Assembly: GCA_903632075.3 (NCBI GenBank)
Contig: CAHIKZ030002633.1
Location: forward strand, 598,501-662,500
Origin: Acanthosepion pharaonis
Lineage: Eukaryota; Mollusca; Cephalopoda; Sepiida; Sepiidae
Direction: 5' to 3'
DNA: 64,000 bases
Shown: one piece after another, positions 1 through 10,016 of the stretch
How the letters are laid out: every line of letters begins with the position of its first letter
Numbering within the stretch: position 1 is the first letter of the stretch
Position numbers and translations under genes: made by a program
The notes under the pieces: generated by a model
Databases searched by the model: none
What the model saw: only the letters and a program-made list of their open reading frames with translations
What the model was told of the DNA's origin: nothing

Positions 1-472
1 CATTTGATTCACTGTTTAGGTTAATTAATAAGCCATATTTTATAAAACATGTGAGAAACTTAGTTAATAAAGTATCACATTCCTCAAACACAACTTCACC
101 AACTACAAATACGAAACCTATGCATAAAAAAAACATACACCTTGGGATGTGGTTCCAAAGCAGAGGATTGGCTGAGAGGGTTGTTGGGAAGTGGGGGGGT
201 TGTTTGTTTATTTGTTAAAAGACTATTAGGCGGGTAAAGCCATCCCAATTCTACTCCCACGTGTTTTGTAGTCCCTACTATCCACTAATTTAGAGATAAC
301 TGGCAAATTTTAAGGAGCCATTTAAGTCAAAATCCAGAAGTTAATCATACAAACAGTTGTCTTCCAGGACCAGAGTGACAAAAATATAGTCAGGAATCAG
401 CTGACAGTTTACAACTAGATGGGAAGAGGGGTTCCTCATCCAGAGAACATGTGTGTGTGTGTGTGTGCAATG

Positions 473-524
<52 letters not shown>

Positions 525-699
525 CACACACAAACACATCATGAGCATTTTTTTTTTTGAACTGGGTAATTTATTTAAAAATAGAATTTTTTTTAAAAAT
601 CTGTTTTCTATATTTGTCTAAAAATATTAAAATAATAGTTCCAAAGCATCTCTAAGTCCTTGTTGGAGAAAAATTATTTTCCAGCTTTCAATCTCTTTC
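1..699. other. AT-rich non-coding DNA with a compound microsatellite
   Basis: No coding signal is seen. The only structure is a compound simple repeat at about 451-538: (GT)n, then about 24 TA units, then a short CA run. This GT-TA-CA layout recurs across the window. The rest is unremarkable AT-rich sequence leading into a LINE fragment. Confidence 0.7.
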
Positions 700-1092
700 T
701 CACAGGTGGGATGTGACAAGTCTCTCACTGCTCTATTGCTACTTCCATGGAAAGTGCTCAGACCAACTATATTCCTTGGTTCTGTCAGGTCTAACCTTCA
801 TGGCTAGGACATACCATGCTACTTACATAGGAACAAACCACCCACATTCCTTCTGTATTCCATCTGCAAGAACTAAGTTCCACTCAAACAGCTTCTTCCA
901 TGAATCACTACACTGTGGAACTGACTCCCAAGAGGATGTTTCCCTGATCACTACAATCTTAACCTGTTCAAGTTGAAAGTTAACCATTATCTTCTCCTCT
1001 TATCCATATAACCTACCCCTAAATGTAGCCCTCTACCTCAAGTGGCCTCTGAGCCTGTTACAGGGTGAACCTTATTGTTAATAAAAAAGAAA
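700..1092 (+). mobile_element. Truncated non-LTR retrotransposon 3' end, family A
   Basis: The segment holds the last part of a reverse-transcriptase ORF and its short 3' UTR. In the plus frame it reads ARTYHATYIG, then a segment with NSFF, and the frame is lost near 900-960 in the part that would carry the usual LWNSLP-like block near the end of such ORFs. The tail reads ctgatcactacaatcttaac and then a CAGGGTGAAC block before an A-rich end. The same tail recurs at 16.9 kb (minus), 50.5 kb and 52.2 kb, which shows that it is dispersed. It is a 5'-truncated dead insertion, as is usual for LINEs. The superfamily (CR1/L2-like or Jockey-like) is inferred from memory of the conserved C-terminus and was not checked. 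Confidence 0.7.
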
Positions 1093-3850
1093 AAAAAAAG
1101 AAAATAGTACTCCAAGAGTTCAATTTAGTATAAAAGGCACCAAAAGAAAATTGTGCATGGACTAGAATTAATGAAACCATAATGTCATGATGTATTACAA
1201 TAGATTGCACCTTTAACAGACCAATGCATTACATTTGCAAAATGAATGGATTTATTTAAATAAAAAACAATTGCCTCAATTTCTTTATTAAAAATTTGGT
1301 TTTTATAGGATATAACCTTTAACATGGTGGCCATTACTGTCAATGCAAATTTAAGCTCTAACTCACAGTTGTGATGTGATTTCCATATTGGATAAAACTT
1401 ATTCAAAATATCTCTTTTACTACAAAAGTTATTCAATTTTTAAAATGAGTACTCTTTTTGTGGACCACATATTTATATATAACACACACATACAATCTTT
1501 TATTAGCACTTACAGATACTGCCTATTTATGCAAAGAATATGCTTTATATGAATAAGCTAAAAATAGGCAAACTTACATTTTATACTTATATAATTACTA
1601 TCAACTGAATGAAAAACAAGTCTCCAATTCCCATTGTGGCCTTAAAGACAATTGGGTCCAGAATTCTGTTCACTTTTTCTTTACTCATTACCCTCACTTG
1701 AGAATAGTGTCTTGTTTCATGCAACAATCAGAGAGAGAGAGAGAAGCAGATTTTGTAATGAAGACAAAGACTAGAGACTCATGTGCCTATCAATAAGAAG
1801 ATTAACTAGATAGGCTTAAGAAAATTTATTTCTTAAAATTCTCACAAAGGTTTCTTTGCAATGAACATTGCAGAAAAATAATACCTGAAAAGAGGTTCAG
1901 TGTTAGGCTTTTGATAATAAACAAAAGAGAAAAGAAAATTTCTCATAAAAAGGCCAATTTATAATATAAAGTACAAGATGCAATTATTATTATGCACCAG
2001 ATGTATCAGATCTGTTTCTTCTTCTATCAGGTCTTCTTCAGAGTCGTATAGGTTTATGTTCTGAAATGAGTATTCAATAAATTATTCAAATTAGTATACT
2101 TATGTTGGCCACATTTCAGTCTCGACTTTTTCATTCTTTTTTTTTTTTTTTTTTTAAATATTATTTCAAGTTCAGATACCAACCTTTTTAGGGAGGAAGG
2201 GGGTTATTACCATATGTATTATTTAGAGCTTCAACTTTGATCAGCACATTTCAAATGGATATTTAGATTTGCATTGTCTAGAGTTCCAAGATAAAAGCTT
2301 TTCATGATTTCATTAATTATTCAGACTAATATGCTCATCTTTATTGTTTTAAATCATGTTTTAAGTTAATAGAATCTTCAAGAGAGTACTGTGGCTAATA
2401 ATCTAAATTCTAATATTAATGAGGATTACTCGCTCATCAGGTGAAAATAATTGAATATATTACATATTGTAAAATGTTAAATAACTTTTGCTAATTATTT
2501 TTGTTGCTCTAGCCTGTGAGTAGTATTAAGTGAAAGTTAAGAACATAAAAAAAGAGGAAAGAAAGTTGTAAGAAAAAGAATCTAATTAAAGCTATAAAAT
2601 AATATGCAGGAAGAAGGTTAGATAGTAGTATGATCAAATTATAGATATGTTTTGAATAATGAATAGAATAGAGATTATTTTAATAGGCTAGCAATCATGC
2701 TGTATCTGAAAAGAACATATAAACTTGAACATTTTTATAAAACATACAGAATTTATTTTTAGTCATTAAAAAGCATACAAAAGTATCAGATAAAACATAA
2801 TTTATTTGCATTACATGTGTGCAAAGGTTCTTCTTAGTGCTTTTTTTTTCTTCCTTTGGAAAACTACATTGAACATAGGGTCCAAAAACATACACAGTTG
2901 AAAACTTTTACACAGAGTTCATCACTAACATGATTAAAAACTATGACATTTAGGCAACTCTTTAAGAAAGCACTGAAGTTCTTGGCCTGACAAAAAAGTA
3001 CTTCAAAGAAAAAAAATGTGACATTTGGTAAAATTTGGGGAAGTGGGTCACACCAATAACTTTAGCAATTGCAACATATCCTAATAGAAAAAAAATAAGA
3101 AAAATTTTAAAGGTTTATGATCTATTTGCTTTCTTTTCTACTCAATTCTTGTGCCAGTAACATATTCTTTTTCTGTATATACTGCATACTACATATTCCA
3201 AATAATTGCCTTTTTAAATTGAGAATGAATGAAATTCTATCATACTGAAATAGTTTATTTGAAATTTCATTATAAAAAATAACAGCTACCAACTAAAAGG
3301 AAATTACAATTATCTTTAGTGATTGCTGTACAATGGAAACAAATTGCCTCTATTCATGAATTTTATCATATTTGAATTAAAAAAAAAAAACTTAGTTCAG
3401 TTATAAGGTTGACATTTGATTCAATGTTATGTCAATTAGTAACCCATATTTTTTTTTAACAATTAATATTTTAGGTTTAATTTTCAAGTGCAAAGATAAC
3501 TCAAATCATAGTGTAGTATTAAATGATACTTCTTAAATGACTTCAGAATGAATGATTATTACAGAAAAAGGAGGAAGGAGAGAGGGATATATATATATAA
3601 AAATGAAAACAGTATACTATCTATTCTCTTACATCACTATAAATATGGTAAAGGATTATTATAAAAATGGTTTAAATTCTTATGGATTATATTTTCTGAA
3701 AATGTTGCTTTTAGCATTAAAAGTCTTTTATAGCCTCTTCAACTGACAATAGATCAAGAAACAAAAACAAATACTGCCTGCAGTAAGGGGCTTCTTCCAA
3801 CCTATTTGATAATGGAATTGACTATTATTAAACACTCTACATGGATAAAT
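1093..3850. other. Non-coding AT-rich stretch, nothing recognised
   Basis: About 2.8 kb of AT-rich DNA with homopolymer runs (for example T runs at 2139-2155) and a short GA run at 1731-1744. Open frames here have no recognisable domain, no codon bias unlike the background, and are interrupted by A/T runs. I see no splice-bounded exon and no repeat shared with the rest of the window. Confidence 0.6.
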
Positions 3851-3996
3851 GGCCAACATTAACAGTCACATGGGAACCAACATTCACAGTCTCTTAAATG
3901 GCCAACATTAACAGTTTCTGGAGGGAAAAAATAGCCAATATTAACAGTCTCTGGGAGGAAAAATGGCCAACATTAACATTAGCAATTTCTTTGGAA
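3851..3996. repeat. Imperfect tandem repeat, five decayed units
   Basis: Five units start with a version of ggccaacattaacagt at about 3851, 3878, 3899, 3932 and 3965. The spacing varies (21-33 bp) because the filler after each core differs (a GGGAGGAAAAA-like run in the later units). A 73-codon open frame runs through the last units only because the core lacks stops. It is an old, degenerate minisatellite with no sign of function. Confidence 0.75.
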
Positions 3997-5079
3997 GAAA
4001 AGAAAATAACTAAAGATGAAAAGAAAGAAGAGCATCTTGTTTGTTTATTGAAGCCAAACCCTTACAATTTTCTTTTGTCGCAATCCATCAATGAGAACAG
4101 GTCATCATGTTCTACTTAACACAGACTAATTTTATCTAGAAGCATAAAATATCAAGATCCATAGAGAAATACATGCACATTGGCATAGACACAAGGTAAA
4201 TGTGCCAAGAGATATATAACTAGGTTGATATGCATGCAGGTCTCTAAGTGAGACTACTTATGTATCTATCAGCAAAGCACTTGTCTCTGTTGTCATGGCT
4301 GCTGCACCAGCCACTTATAAAACAGTAAAAAAATTCTTTTGAAAGCAAAATGTTTTTCAATAATAGCAATTCACAATGAGTTTCTGTGCAAATAAATAAC
4401 TGAATGTACAGTTCTATTTCTTTTGTAACATCAAAAATGTTCTCTAATACATTCTTTCACTGAATATACTTCACAAATATTAAGTAATAATGTAGTGTTG
4501 AAAATAAACGTGAAAGATATGGCTTATTTGGTACCTTAAACAGCTGTATATTTTCTACCAATACCAGTTATAAAGTGCAGATAAAAAAAGGATTTCAAAT
4601 AGTTATTTTGAAGAAAAAGCCCTTGCTATTTGAAAACTGGCACAATACAATCTTCCTAGATCTATTACTCTCCATTTGGCTTTGAGCTAAATAGGTTAAA
4701 TATTTTCTTAACCACTAAAAGTCAGTGTTCAAGGAATTCAGGTGTTGATTTTTAAATCAGGTAGACCTTCCCCATTAGAAAAATTGATGCAATACAATCT
4801 TTCTACTCCTATTTGGCCTTCTGCCTTATTAAATGTAATCAACTGAGAAGATAGTATTTCTGTTTAATGTATTTTACAAGTCTACAGAGTAATGATTTTC
4901 AAACAGGAAACGCTTGGCTTCCAATGGAGGAATTTCACTCATATACATAAGTAGTGAGGCTAAAAAGAAAATGACAATTCAAAATGAGGGAGGAATTGAG
5001 GAAACCTGAGATTGCAAGTGGAGAAATGTGATCTAAGACTCTGAAAACCACTGATGGAAAGTCAATCAAAATTCTGGCA
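3997..5079. other. Non-coding stretch, nothing recognised
   Basis: No coding or RNA signal is seen. Two short related segments near 4640-4690 and 4780-4825 share a caatacaatctt-type core and a ttggcctt-like end. They may be two scraps of one old repeat, but they are too short and diverged to name. Confidence 0.5.
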
Positions 5080-5471
5080 CAAAGGTTCTCAACCAAGGAG
5101 GAGGGGTTCAGAAAGGGGATAATTTTTTTTTTACTTTTTCACAAGTTTCTTATTGACTTTATCAGAATAAAATCTATTTAAATATTGATTTTTTTGTTTA
5201 TTCAGTTTATTTAATAATTTGTTATGAATTAAAACAACTTACTGCACATGCATTCAAGCATTTTTTATTAAAGTTTGTAAAATTCCTTTATAAAATAATC
5301 CATGTCAATGCTTATGTATTATTATGGAAAAGAATGAAGATTTTCAATAATATATGCATATTATTTGGAATGCATCTTTTCAGTCACAGAATCTTGGAAA
5401 GGCAGTGGAGGAGTGACATCCTGACATATGGTGAAAAGGGTGTATTGGGCAAAAAAGGTTGTAAAACACTG
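5080..5471. mobile_element. hAT-type MITE (non-autonomous DNA transposon)
   Basis: The left end starts CAAAGGTTCTCAACC and the right end finishes GGTTGTAAAACACTG. The reverse complement of the right end matches the left at 10 of 15 positions. Flanking 8-mers are ttctggca (5072-5079) and ttctggct (5472-5479), identical at 7 of 8, which fits the 8-bp target duplication of hAT elements. The interior (392 bp in all) has no transposase. hAT termini of the form CAGNGGTTCTCAACC are well known. The assignment is from ends and duplication only, and no second copy of this family is seen in the window. Confidence 0.65.
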
Positions 5472-5479
5472 TTCTGGCT

Positions 5480-6547
5480 GGAATTTTTTTTTTGTTGCAG
5501 AAGGTCTGACAATGAAGAATAGATTTTCATTAAAAAAATTACCTCTTTATAATAACTCACCAATTATAATTGAACTAATTATTATATACCTTGATTAAGA
5601 ACATTATTTGTTTATGTAATCTCTGATTAGTATTTTACAATTTAAAAAAAATCCAAATTGTATATTTTGGAAGGCAAAATAAAGATATCTTGGAATATCA
5701 CTCCATTTTTGATATCATGCATTTGAAACTTTAAGATGAGCTTCAGGAATCAGATGAAAAATAAAAAAGAAATTGAAACTAAACTTATAATATGAACTGC
5801 TTCCATTTTTTTTCTAATAGAGTCTTCTCAAAACAGATTTATTTTTTGATTATTTACATTGGATGGAACCATCTGTTTGGCAGTCTGCATAACCCAAAGA
5901 CAACTACATGGAAAAAATAAAGGTGATGTTTTTATAACTTTTAAGCCTTACTAAGGAAGTCAATTTTAAGAATAAAAAATATATAAAATGTATAATTTAT
6001 CTGGTAAATGAAATAAGCATTTTGATATAATTGATAGATTGATATTCTGAACATGGTGTAAAATGTGATTGTAGACCCTGTGAAATAGCTTCTTTAATAA
6101 GTTAGTTAACAACTTATGAAATAGCTTTTGCTTAAGCCTTTGTGAAAAGAAATATATAATTTTTTTTTTTTTTTTTTAAGTTTTATACCACAGAATTTGT
6201 ATATTGTTTTAAAAATGATGGAAAACATTCTTTTTCATTAAAAGGAACCCTTTTCATCCAACACCTCTTCAAAATTTGTTGGAAAAAAAAAACAAACATA
6301 AAAAAAAATTAATCATAAACATCAAAATGAAAAAAGTGCATGGGCGCAGTGGTAAATAAGGAGCCACGACTAAAATAAATTTATTACTAAAACAATAAAT
6401 CAATGTAAATAAGTCCCTAATGAGCATAAAACAGGAAAAAACATATGTTTTTTTTTTTTTTTTTCCAATGAATCTTTTTGAAGTTTTGGACAAAAAAAAA
6501 AAAAGGTTCCTTTTAAAGAAAGAGAATGCACTCTATATTTTTTAAAA

Positions 6548-6550
<3 letters not shown>
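5480..6550. other. Non-coding AT-rich stretch
   Basis: Runs of A and T, including T runs near 6162-6177 and 6448-6464, and no recognisable exon, RNA or repeat family. A (TA)n array at 6551-6587 closes it and forms the left flank of the mariner-like element. Confidence 0.6.
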
Positions 6551-6587
<37 letters not shown>

Positions 6588-6589
<2 letters not shown>

Positions 6590-7835
6590 TGCCATGGTTA
6601 AACTGTCAAGAATTTATATTTTTAATTTTGTGCATGCACATCATTTGTTTTTGCTTTTGACAACTGCACAGCATAGTAGGGTTAGCTGGGCACCATCTGT
6701 GAGAGAAAGAGCACCATGATGCAATTCACTCTACCAAAAATTTGGAAACGGCATGCTGTACTGCTTGGCATTTGTGCTGGAATCTCCAATATGAATATTT
6801 CAGAATGTTTGGGTATCAATCTGAGGACAGTGCAGAGGATTTGGAAAGAGTTGGAGGAATCTAATAGTGATTACGAAGATACACCAGCTCAGAAAACTCA
6901 CTCTGCTTGAATGTTGGTGAGATTCAGGCCATGATTGACACCAATCCGTCCAAGTCAATCAGGTCCATGGCCAGGGAGTGTCTGAGTTTCTTATTAGAAG
7001 GTAGTTCATGAAAACATTCAGTCTTTCTTATACAAGATGAAAAAGGGCCAATTTTTATCCCAAGCCAAGAAAGACAAGAGGAAAGACCACACTATAAAGC
7101 TTTTGAACAAACTCAAGCATCCCTTCCAACCAAACATACTTTGGTTTTTCTCAGAGGAGAAAAATTCCTGCCAGGATAAAAAGATAAACATACAGAACAA
7201 CAGTTGGCTTGCTGAATCCCTAAAAGAAGTACCAATAATAATGAAAACCAAATATCCAGTCAATATCATGAAGTTTGAAATGATCACTAGTGATTTTCCA
7301 TTCATCTTCCCACAGGGTCTCAAGACTCAACACAGAGGCCTACACCAAGTGACTTGAGGGGGTAGTGCTGCCCTGGGTCAAGAGGATGGCTGCTGGAAGA
7401 CCCTATGTCTGGCAACAGGACACTGCACCATGCCACACAAGCAGAACTCAATCATGACTATCAGACAATTTCTGCGACATCATCACTCCTTACATCAGGG
7501 CACCTAACTCCCTAGGCTGCAACCCCCTTGATTGTTATGTGTGGGGCATAGTGAAGCAAGGGATCAACAACATTCCTCATAACACCAAAGATGAAATGAA
7601 AGCAAGGATTATGGCAGCATTCATTAACTTAAACAAAGAGATCATCCAGAAGATTTGTAGGAGATTCCAAAAGTGGTCTGGAGGCCATGATTGAAGCCAA
7701 CAGCGATTTTACTGAATAAATTCACTATTTAATATTTCAAGATATTTTGTGTAATTTTGGTAAATATATCTGTTAAAAGATGTCAGTGTTATTTTCACTT
7801 TTGCATAATTTAGATGATAATTTATCCATCACACC
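6588..7835 (+). mobile_element. Degenerate Tc1/mariner-type transposon inserted in a TA microsatellite
   Basis: Terminal inverted repeats are ggtgccatggttaaactgtc (6588-6607) and, reversed from 7816-7835, ggtgtgatggataaattatc, matching at 15 of 20. (TA)n arrays abut both ends (6551-6587; after a short CA run, 7842-7863), as expected for an element that targets TA. The exact duplication cannot be fixed inside the array. The 1.25-kb body carries one broken transposase on the plus strand. The size and TIR length fit the Tc1/mariner (IS630) superfamily. It cannot move by itself. Confidence 0.8.
6716..7719 (+). pseudogene. Tc1/mariner-type transposase pseudogene
   Basis: The remains of a DNA-cutting DDE/D transposase are spread over several frames. 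At the start (6716-6907, 64 codons) is a helix-turn-helix domain with ISECLGINLRTVQRIWKEL, the DNA-reading part. A stop near 6908 and a frame change follow. The frame at 7037-7354 covers the linker and first catalytic strand, where the usual FSDEKN-type motif reads FSEEKN, so the first Asp is Glu. After a stop near 7355 the second block reads WQQDTAPCHT (Asp kept, codon 7419-7421). The third, normally SPDxNPLD, reads NSLGCNPLDC, with Gly at the catalytic position. The end is EANSDFTE and a TAA at 7717-7719. With one of three catalytic residues left and several stops, it is dead. Confidence 0.85.
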
Positions 7836-7841
7836 ACACAC

Positions 7842-8028
7842 ATATATATATATATATATATATACATGCCATTTAAAAAATTTTTAATATGAGGATGTGC
7901 TAATAGGTTCTCAGCCTAACTCACTCCCCAAAGTCTCATCCAACTATCAATCTTTTTTTTTTTTTTTGAGTTTTTTTTTTTTTTTAAATCAGACCAAATA
8001 CTTTTCAACATCTTGTGTGTGTGTGTGC

Positions 8029-8079
<51 letters not shown>

Positions 8080-8639
8080 CACATGTACCAAATTAATAAC
8101 ATAAAACTGTATTTTTGCAAAATGAAAATAACATTCATCTAATTAGCATTAAATAAATCAAGCAATTGGAAACAATTTCTGCAAAACTGTATTTACATAA
8201 ATACTGAGCAAAATAATGAGTGGCAATTTCTATCACAATGTATGCATAAGGTTAAAGTATCTGTGTGTCCTGCTGAGGATCAGAGTATCTGTGTGCCTTG
8301 CCAAGAATCAAAGGCCTGCTTTCTAGTAAGTCTGCTGAAAATCAGTGTGTAGTTTTTGTGGACACTGATAAATGTTACACAGTGTGTGTGTGCATGTGTG
8401 TACATATAGACATGCGAGTACTCAAAAGTTCAGTTTAGAACTGAAACGAACTAGCTATACATATGATATGATTATAGTGGTCGTGCCTTGTGTAGAATCA
8501 GACAAACTTTTTAGAATTGATAATCGAGAAATGGTGCACAGTGCACAGTACTCCCAAGAATGAATTCAGAGTAATCCTCCTTCTAAGCTAGCTGCCACAC
8601 AAGGAAAAAAAGAGCCCAGTCTGCACTGCTAATTAACCC
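7842..8639. repeat. TA arrays, a compound microsatellite and unassigned flank
   Basis: (TA)n at about 7842-7863 flanks the mariner-like element. A second compound array lies at about 8014-8077, (TG)n followed by about 23 TA units. Between 8240 and 8290 a short direct duplication of an agtatctgtgtg core occurs. The 8372-8563 open frame shows no family resemblance. No gene is seen. Confidence 0.65.
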
Positions 8640-8755
8640 ATAGCTAGAGGAAGACAGATTCATACCTTTTCCAAGAGCATTAGTGTAAAGTGAATGAAAT
8701 AGAATCAACTGGAATTTGAACATGATGTGGTGATTTCACTTTTTGCACACTCATG
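8640..8755 (-). mobile_element. tRNA-derived SINE fragment, family R3 (antisense)
   Basis: Shares the block acctttyccaagrgcatta, then aatttgaac, with copies at 11.9 kb and 35.5 kb. On the minus strand the aatttgaac block becomes a B-box-like gttcaaatt, as in tRNA-derived SINEs. Octopus has described tRNA-type SINE families (OK, OR1, OR2). Which one this is was not checked. The copy is diverged and lacks a clear A box. Confidence 0.55.
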
Positions 8756-8859
8756 TAATGAAATTTTGTGGCCAGTCTCGTTACAGTGAACAGCTAATGT
8801 GTTTTGGGTGTTTTTTTTTTTGTTTTTTTTAAATGTCTCTTTTGTGTTCATATGATCTT

Positions 8860-8950
8860 TTATTTAAACTTGTTTAGGTTTCTCCAATATATTCTCCTGA
8901 TGAAGTCATAAGGGATGAAACACGTCACACAAAAACTTTTTCCACTTTGT

Positions 8951-8991
<41 letters not shown>

Positions 8992-9030
8992 TGCATCTTA
9001 TATATGTGAATCCTACTGACTTAATTCGTT
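8860..9030 (+). mobile_element. Penelope-like terminal repeat fragment with hammerhead-like core
   Basis: The core at 8897-8927 reads CTGATGA, a short hairpin, GAAAC and CGTCA, in the order of a type I hammerhead ribozyme (CUGANGA, stem II, GAAA, short stem III, NUH). A diverged relative lies at 40456-40486 with the same downstream words (cacaaaaactttt). The stem II arms in this copy, AGTC and GGAT, pair imperfectly. A (TA)n(TG)n array at about 8951-8991 interrupts the repeat. Hammerhead motifs are reported in the terminal repeats of Penelope-like retroelements. Assignment to that class is inferred. See also the 12.3, 15.9 and 31.2-31.7 kb copies. Confidence 0.5.
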
Positions 9031-9584
9031 ACTAGTTTTATTCTATTTTCTTATCATTGAACTATCATTGTTCTTTCTCTGACTATATTGACTAATGCAG
9101 TAATGACAGATTTTGGTATCACTAATGCCTTTTCACAGTGTTTTATCTCAAGATATTTCAAATAGCATTACAGAGTTATTATTGCTTTATTAGAGGACAG
9201 GTAGACTGAGCATTAAAGAGATTTATTAACATGAATATTACTGATCTCAACTTTGAACACAAAGAACTTTGCTAACGCAACCCTTCAAGTGAGAACAAGA
9301 GTTCTCTAAAATGCCCTGCTTCATGGCTGAAGTAGTTGAATTTGTTATGGATCAAAGAGACCAGATAAAAGAGCACAAATTTTAAAATGCTGACTTTCAT
9401 TGGTAGGCAAACATTCTCTCTTGGAGGATTAGTGCAACACTCTTCTCTCCATCTCAGACCATTTGATTCTGTGCTATATTAAGTATAGTAAGTAATCAGA
9501 ATGTGTCTAGTTTTCAAATCCTTAAGCCAACGTTAAGCTATTCATTCTATTTACAAAATTTCTACTTACAAGGCATTCATTATG
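9031..9584. other. Non-coding stretch upstream of the minisatellite
   Basis: AT-rich sequence with no exon, RNA gene or repeat that I can name. On the gene's strand it would be intron lying 3' of the exon at 9756-10016. Confidence 0.5.
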
Positions 9585-9722
9585 AAAACTAAATGAGACT
9601 AACAAAACTAAATGAGACTAACAAAACTAAATGAGACTAACAAAACTAAATGAGACTAACAAAACTAAATGAGACTAACAAAACTAAATGAGACTAACAA
9701 AACTAAATGAGACTAACAAAAT
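9585..9722. repeat. 19-bp minisatellite, about 7.2 copies
   Basis: The unit aaaactaaatgagactaac (19 bp) is repeated head to tail with essentially no divergence, so the array is young or recently homogenised. It ends 33 bp short of the exon edge at 9756. In the minus-strand sense it therefore lies at the very start of the downstream intron, just past the splice donor. The unit is purine-rich on the plus strand. Confidence 0.95.
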
Positions 9723-9755
9723 GAAGTCAATTAAAATAAAATGCATAGTACTTAC

Positions 9756-10016
9756 ATTCTTTATTTTTATCCATGGTCTGTTGCAGGGAGAGTTCTTCAA
9801 GGGAATTCTGTGGACTAGAAGGTTGCCCACTAGCTCCCCCAGCAGAAGACATCCCGCCATTGTCTCCACCAGCTGCGGCTGACGCCTTAGCACGTTCTGC
9901 AGCCTGTTTCTCCATACGGCAATCTTTACAGTAGAACTTATGGAAATACTGGATGGTATCCTGGTCTAACCGTGCTCCCCCATATAGGGGAGTCCAGGTG
10001 GATGAGTTGCTAGACT
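9756..10016 (-). CDS. Internal exon of an unidentified protein-coding gene (partial)
   Basis: This is the only convincing host coding exon. Read on the minus strand, a pyrimidine tract ttttgttctctttcag precedes it and the donor GTAAGT follows directly. It is 261 bp and starts and ends in phase 1 (86 whole codons plus split codons), so skipping it would keep the frame. The product begins SSNSSTWTPLYGGARLDQ, continues with QYFHKFYCKDCR (one CxxC pair, residues 29-32 of the exon), then a charged Ala-rich helix (about 35-48), a Gly/Ser/Pro-rich linker with GGMSSAGGASG (about 53-70) and LEELSLQQTMDKNKE. GC content and codon use stand out sharply from the flanks. I do not recognise the family. The lone CxxC could be half of a zinc site completed by another exon. 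No companion exon was found in the window, so the introns are long. Open reading continues past both splice sites by chance. Confidence 0.75.
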
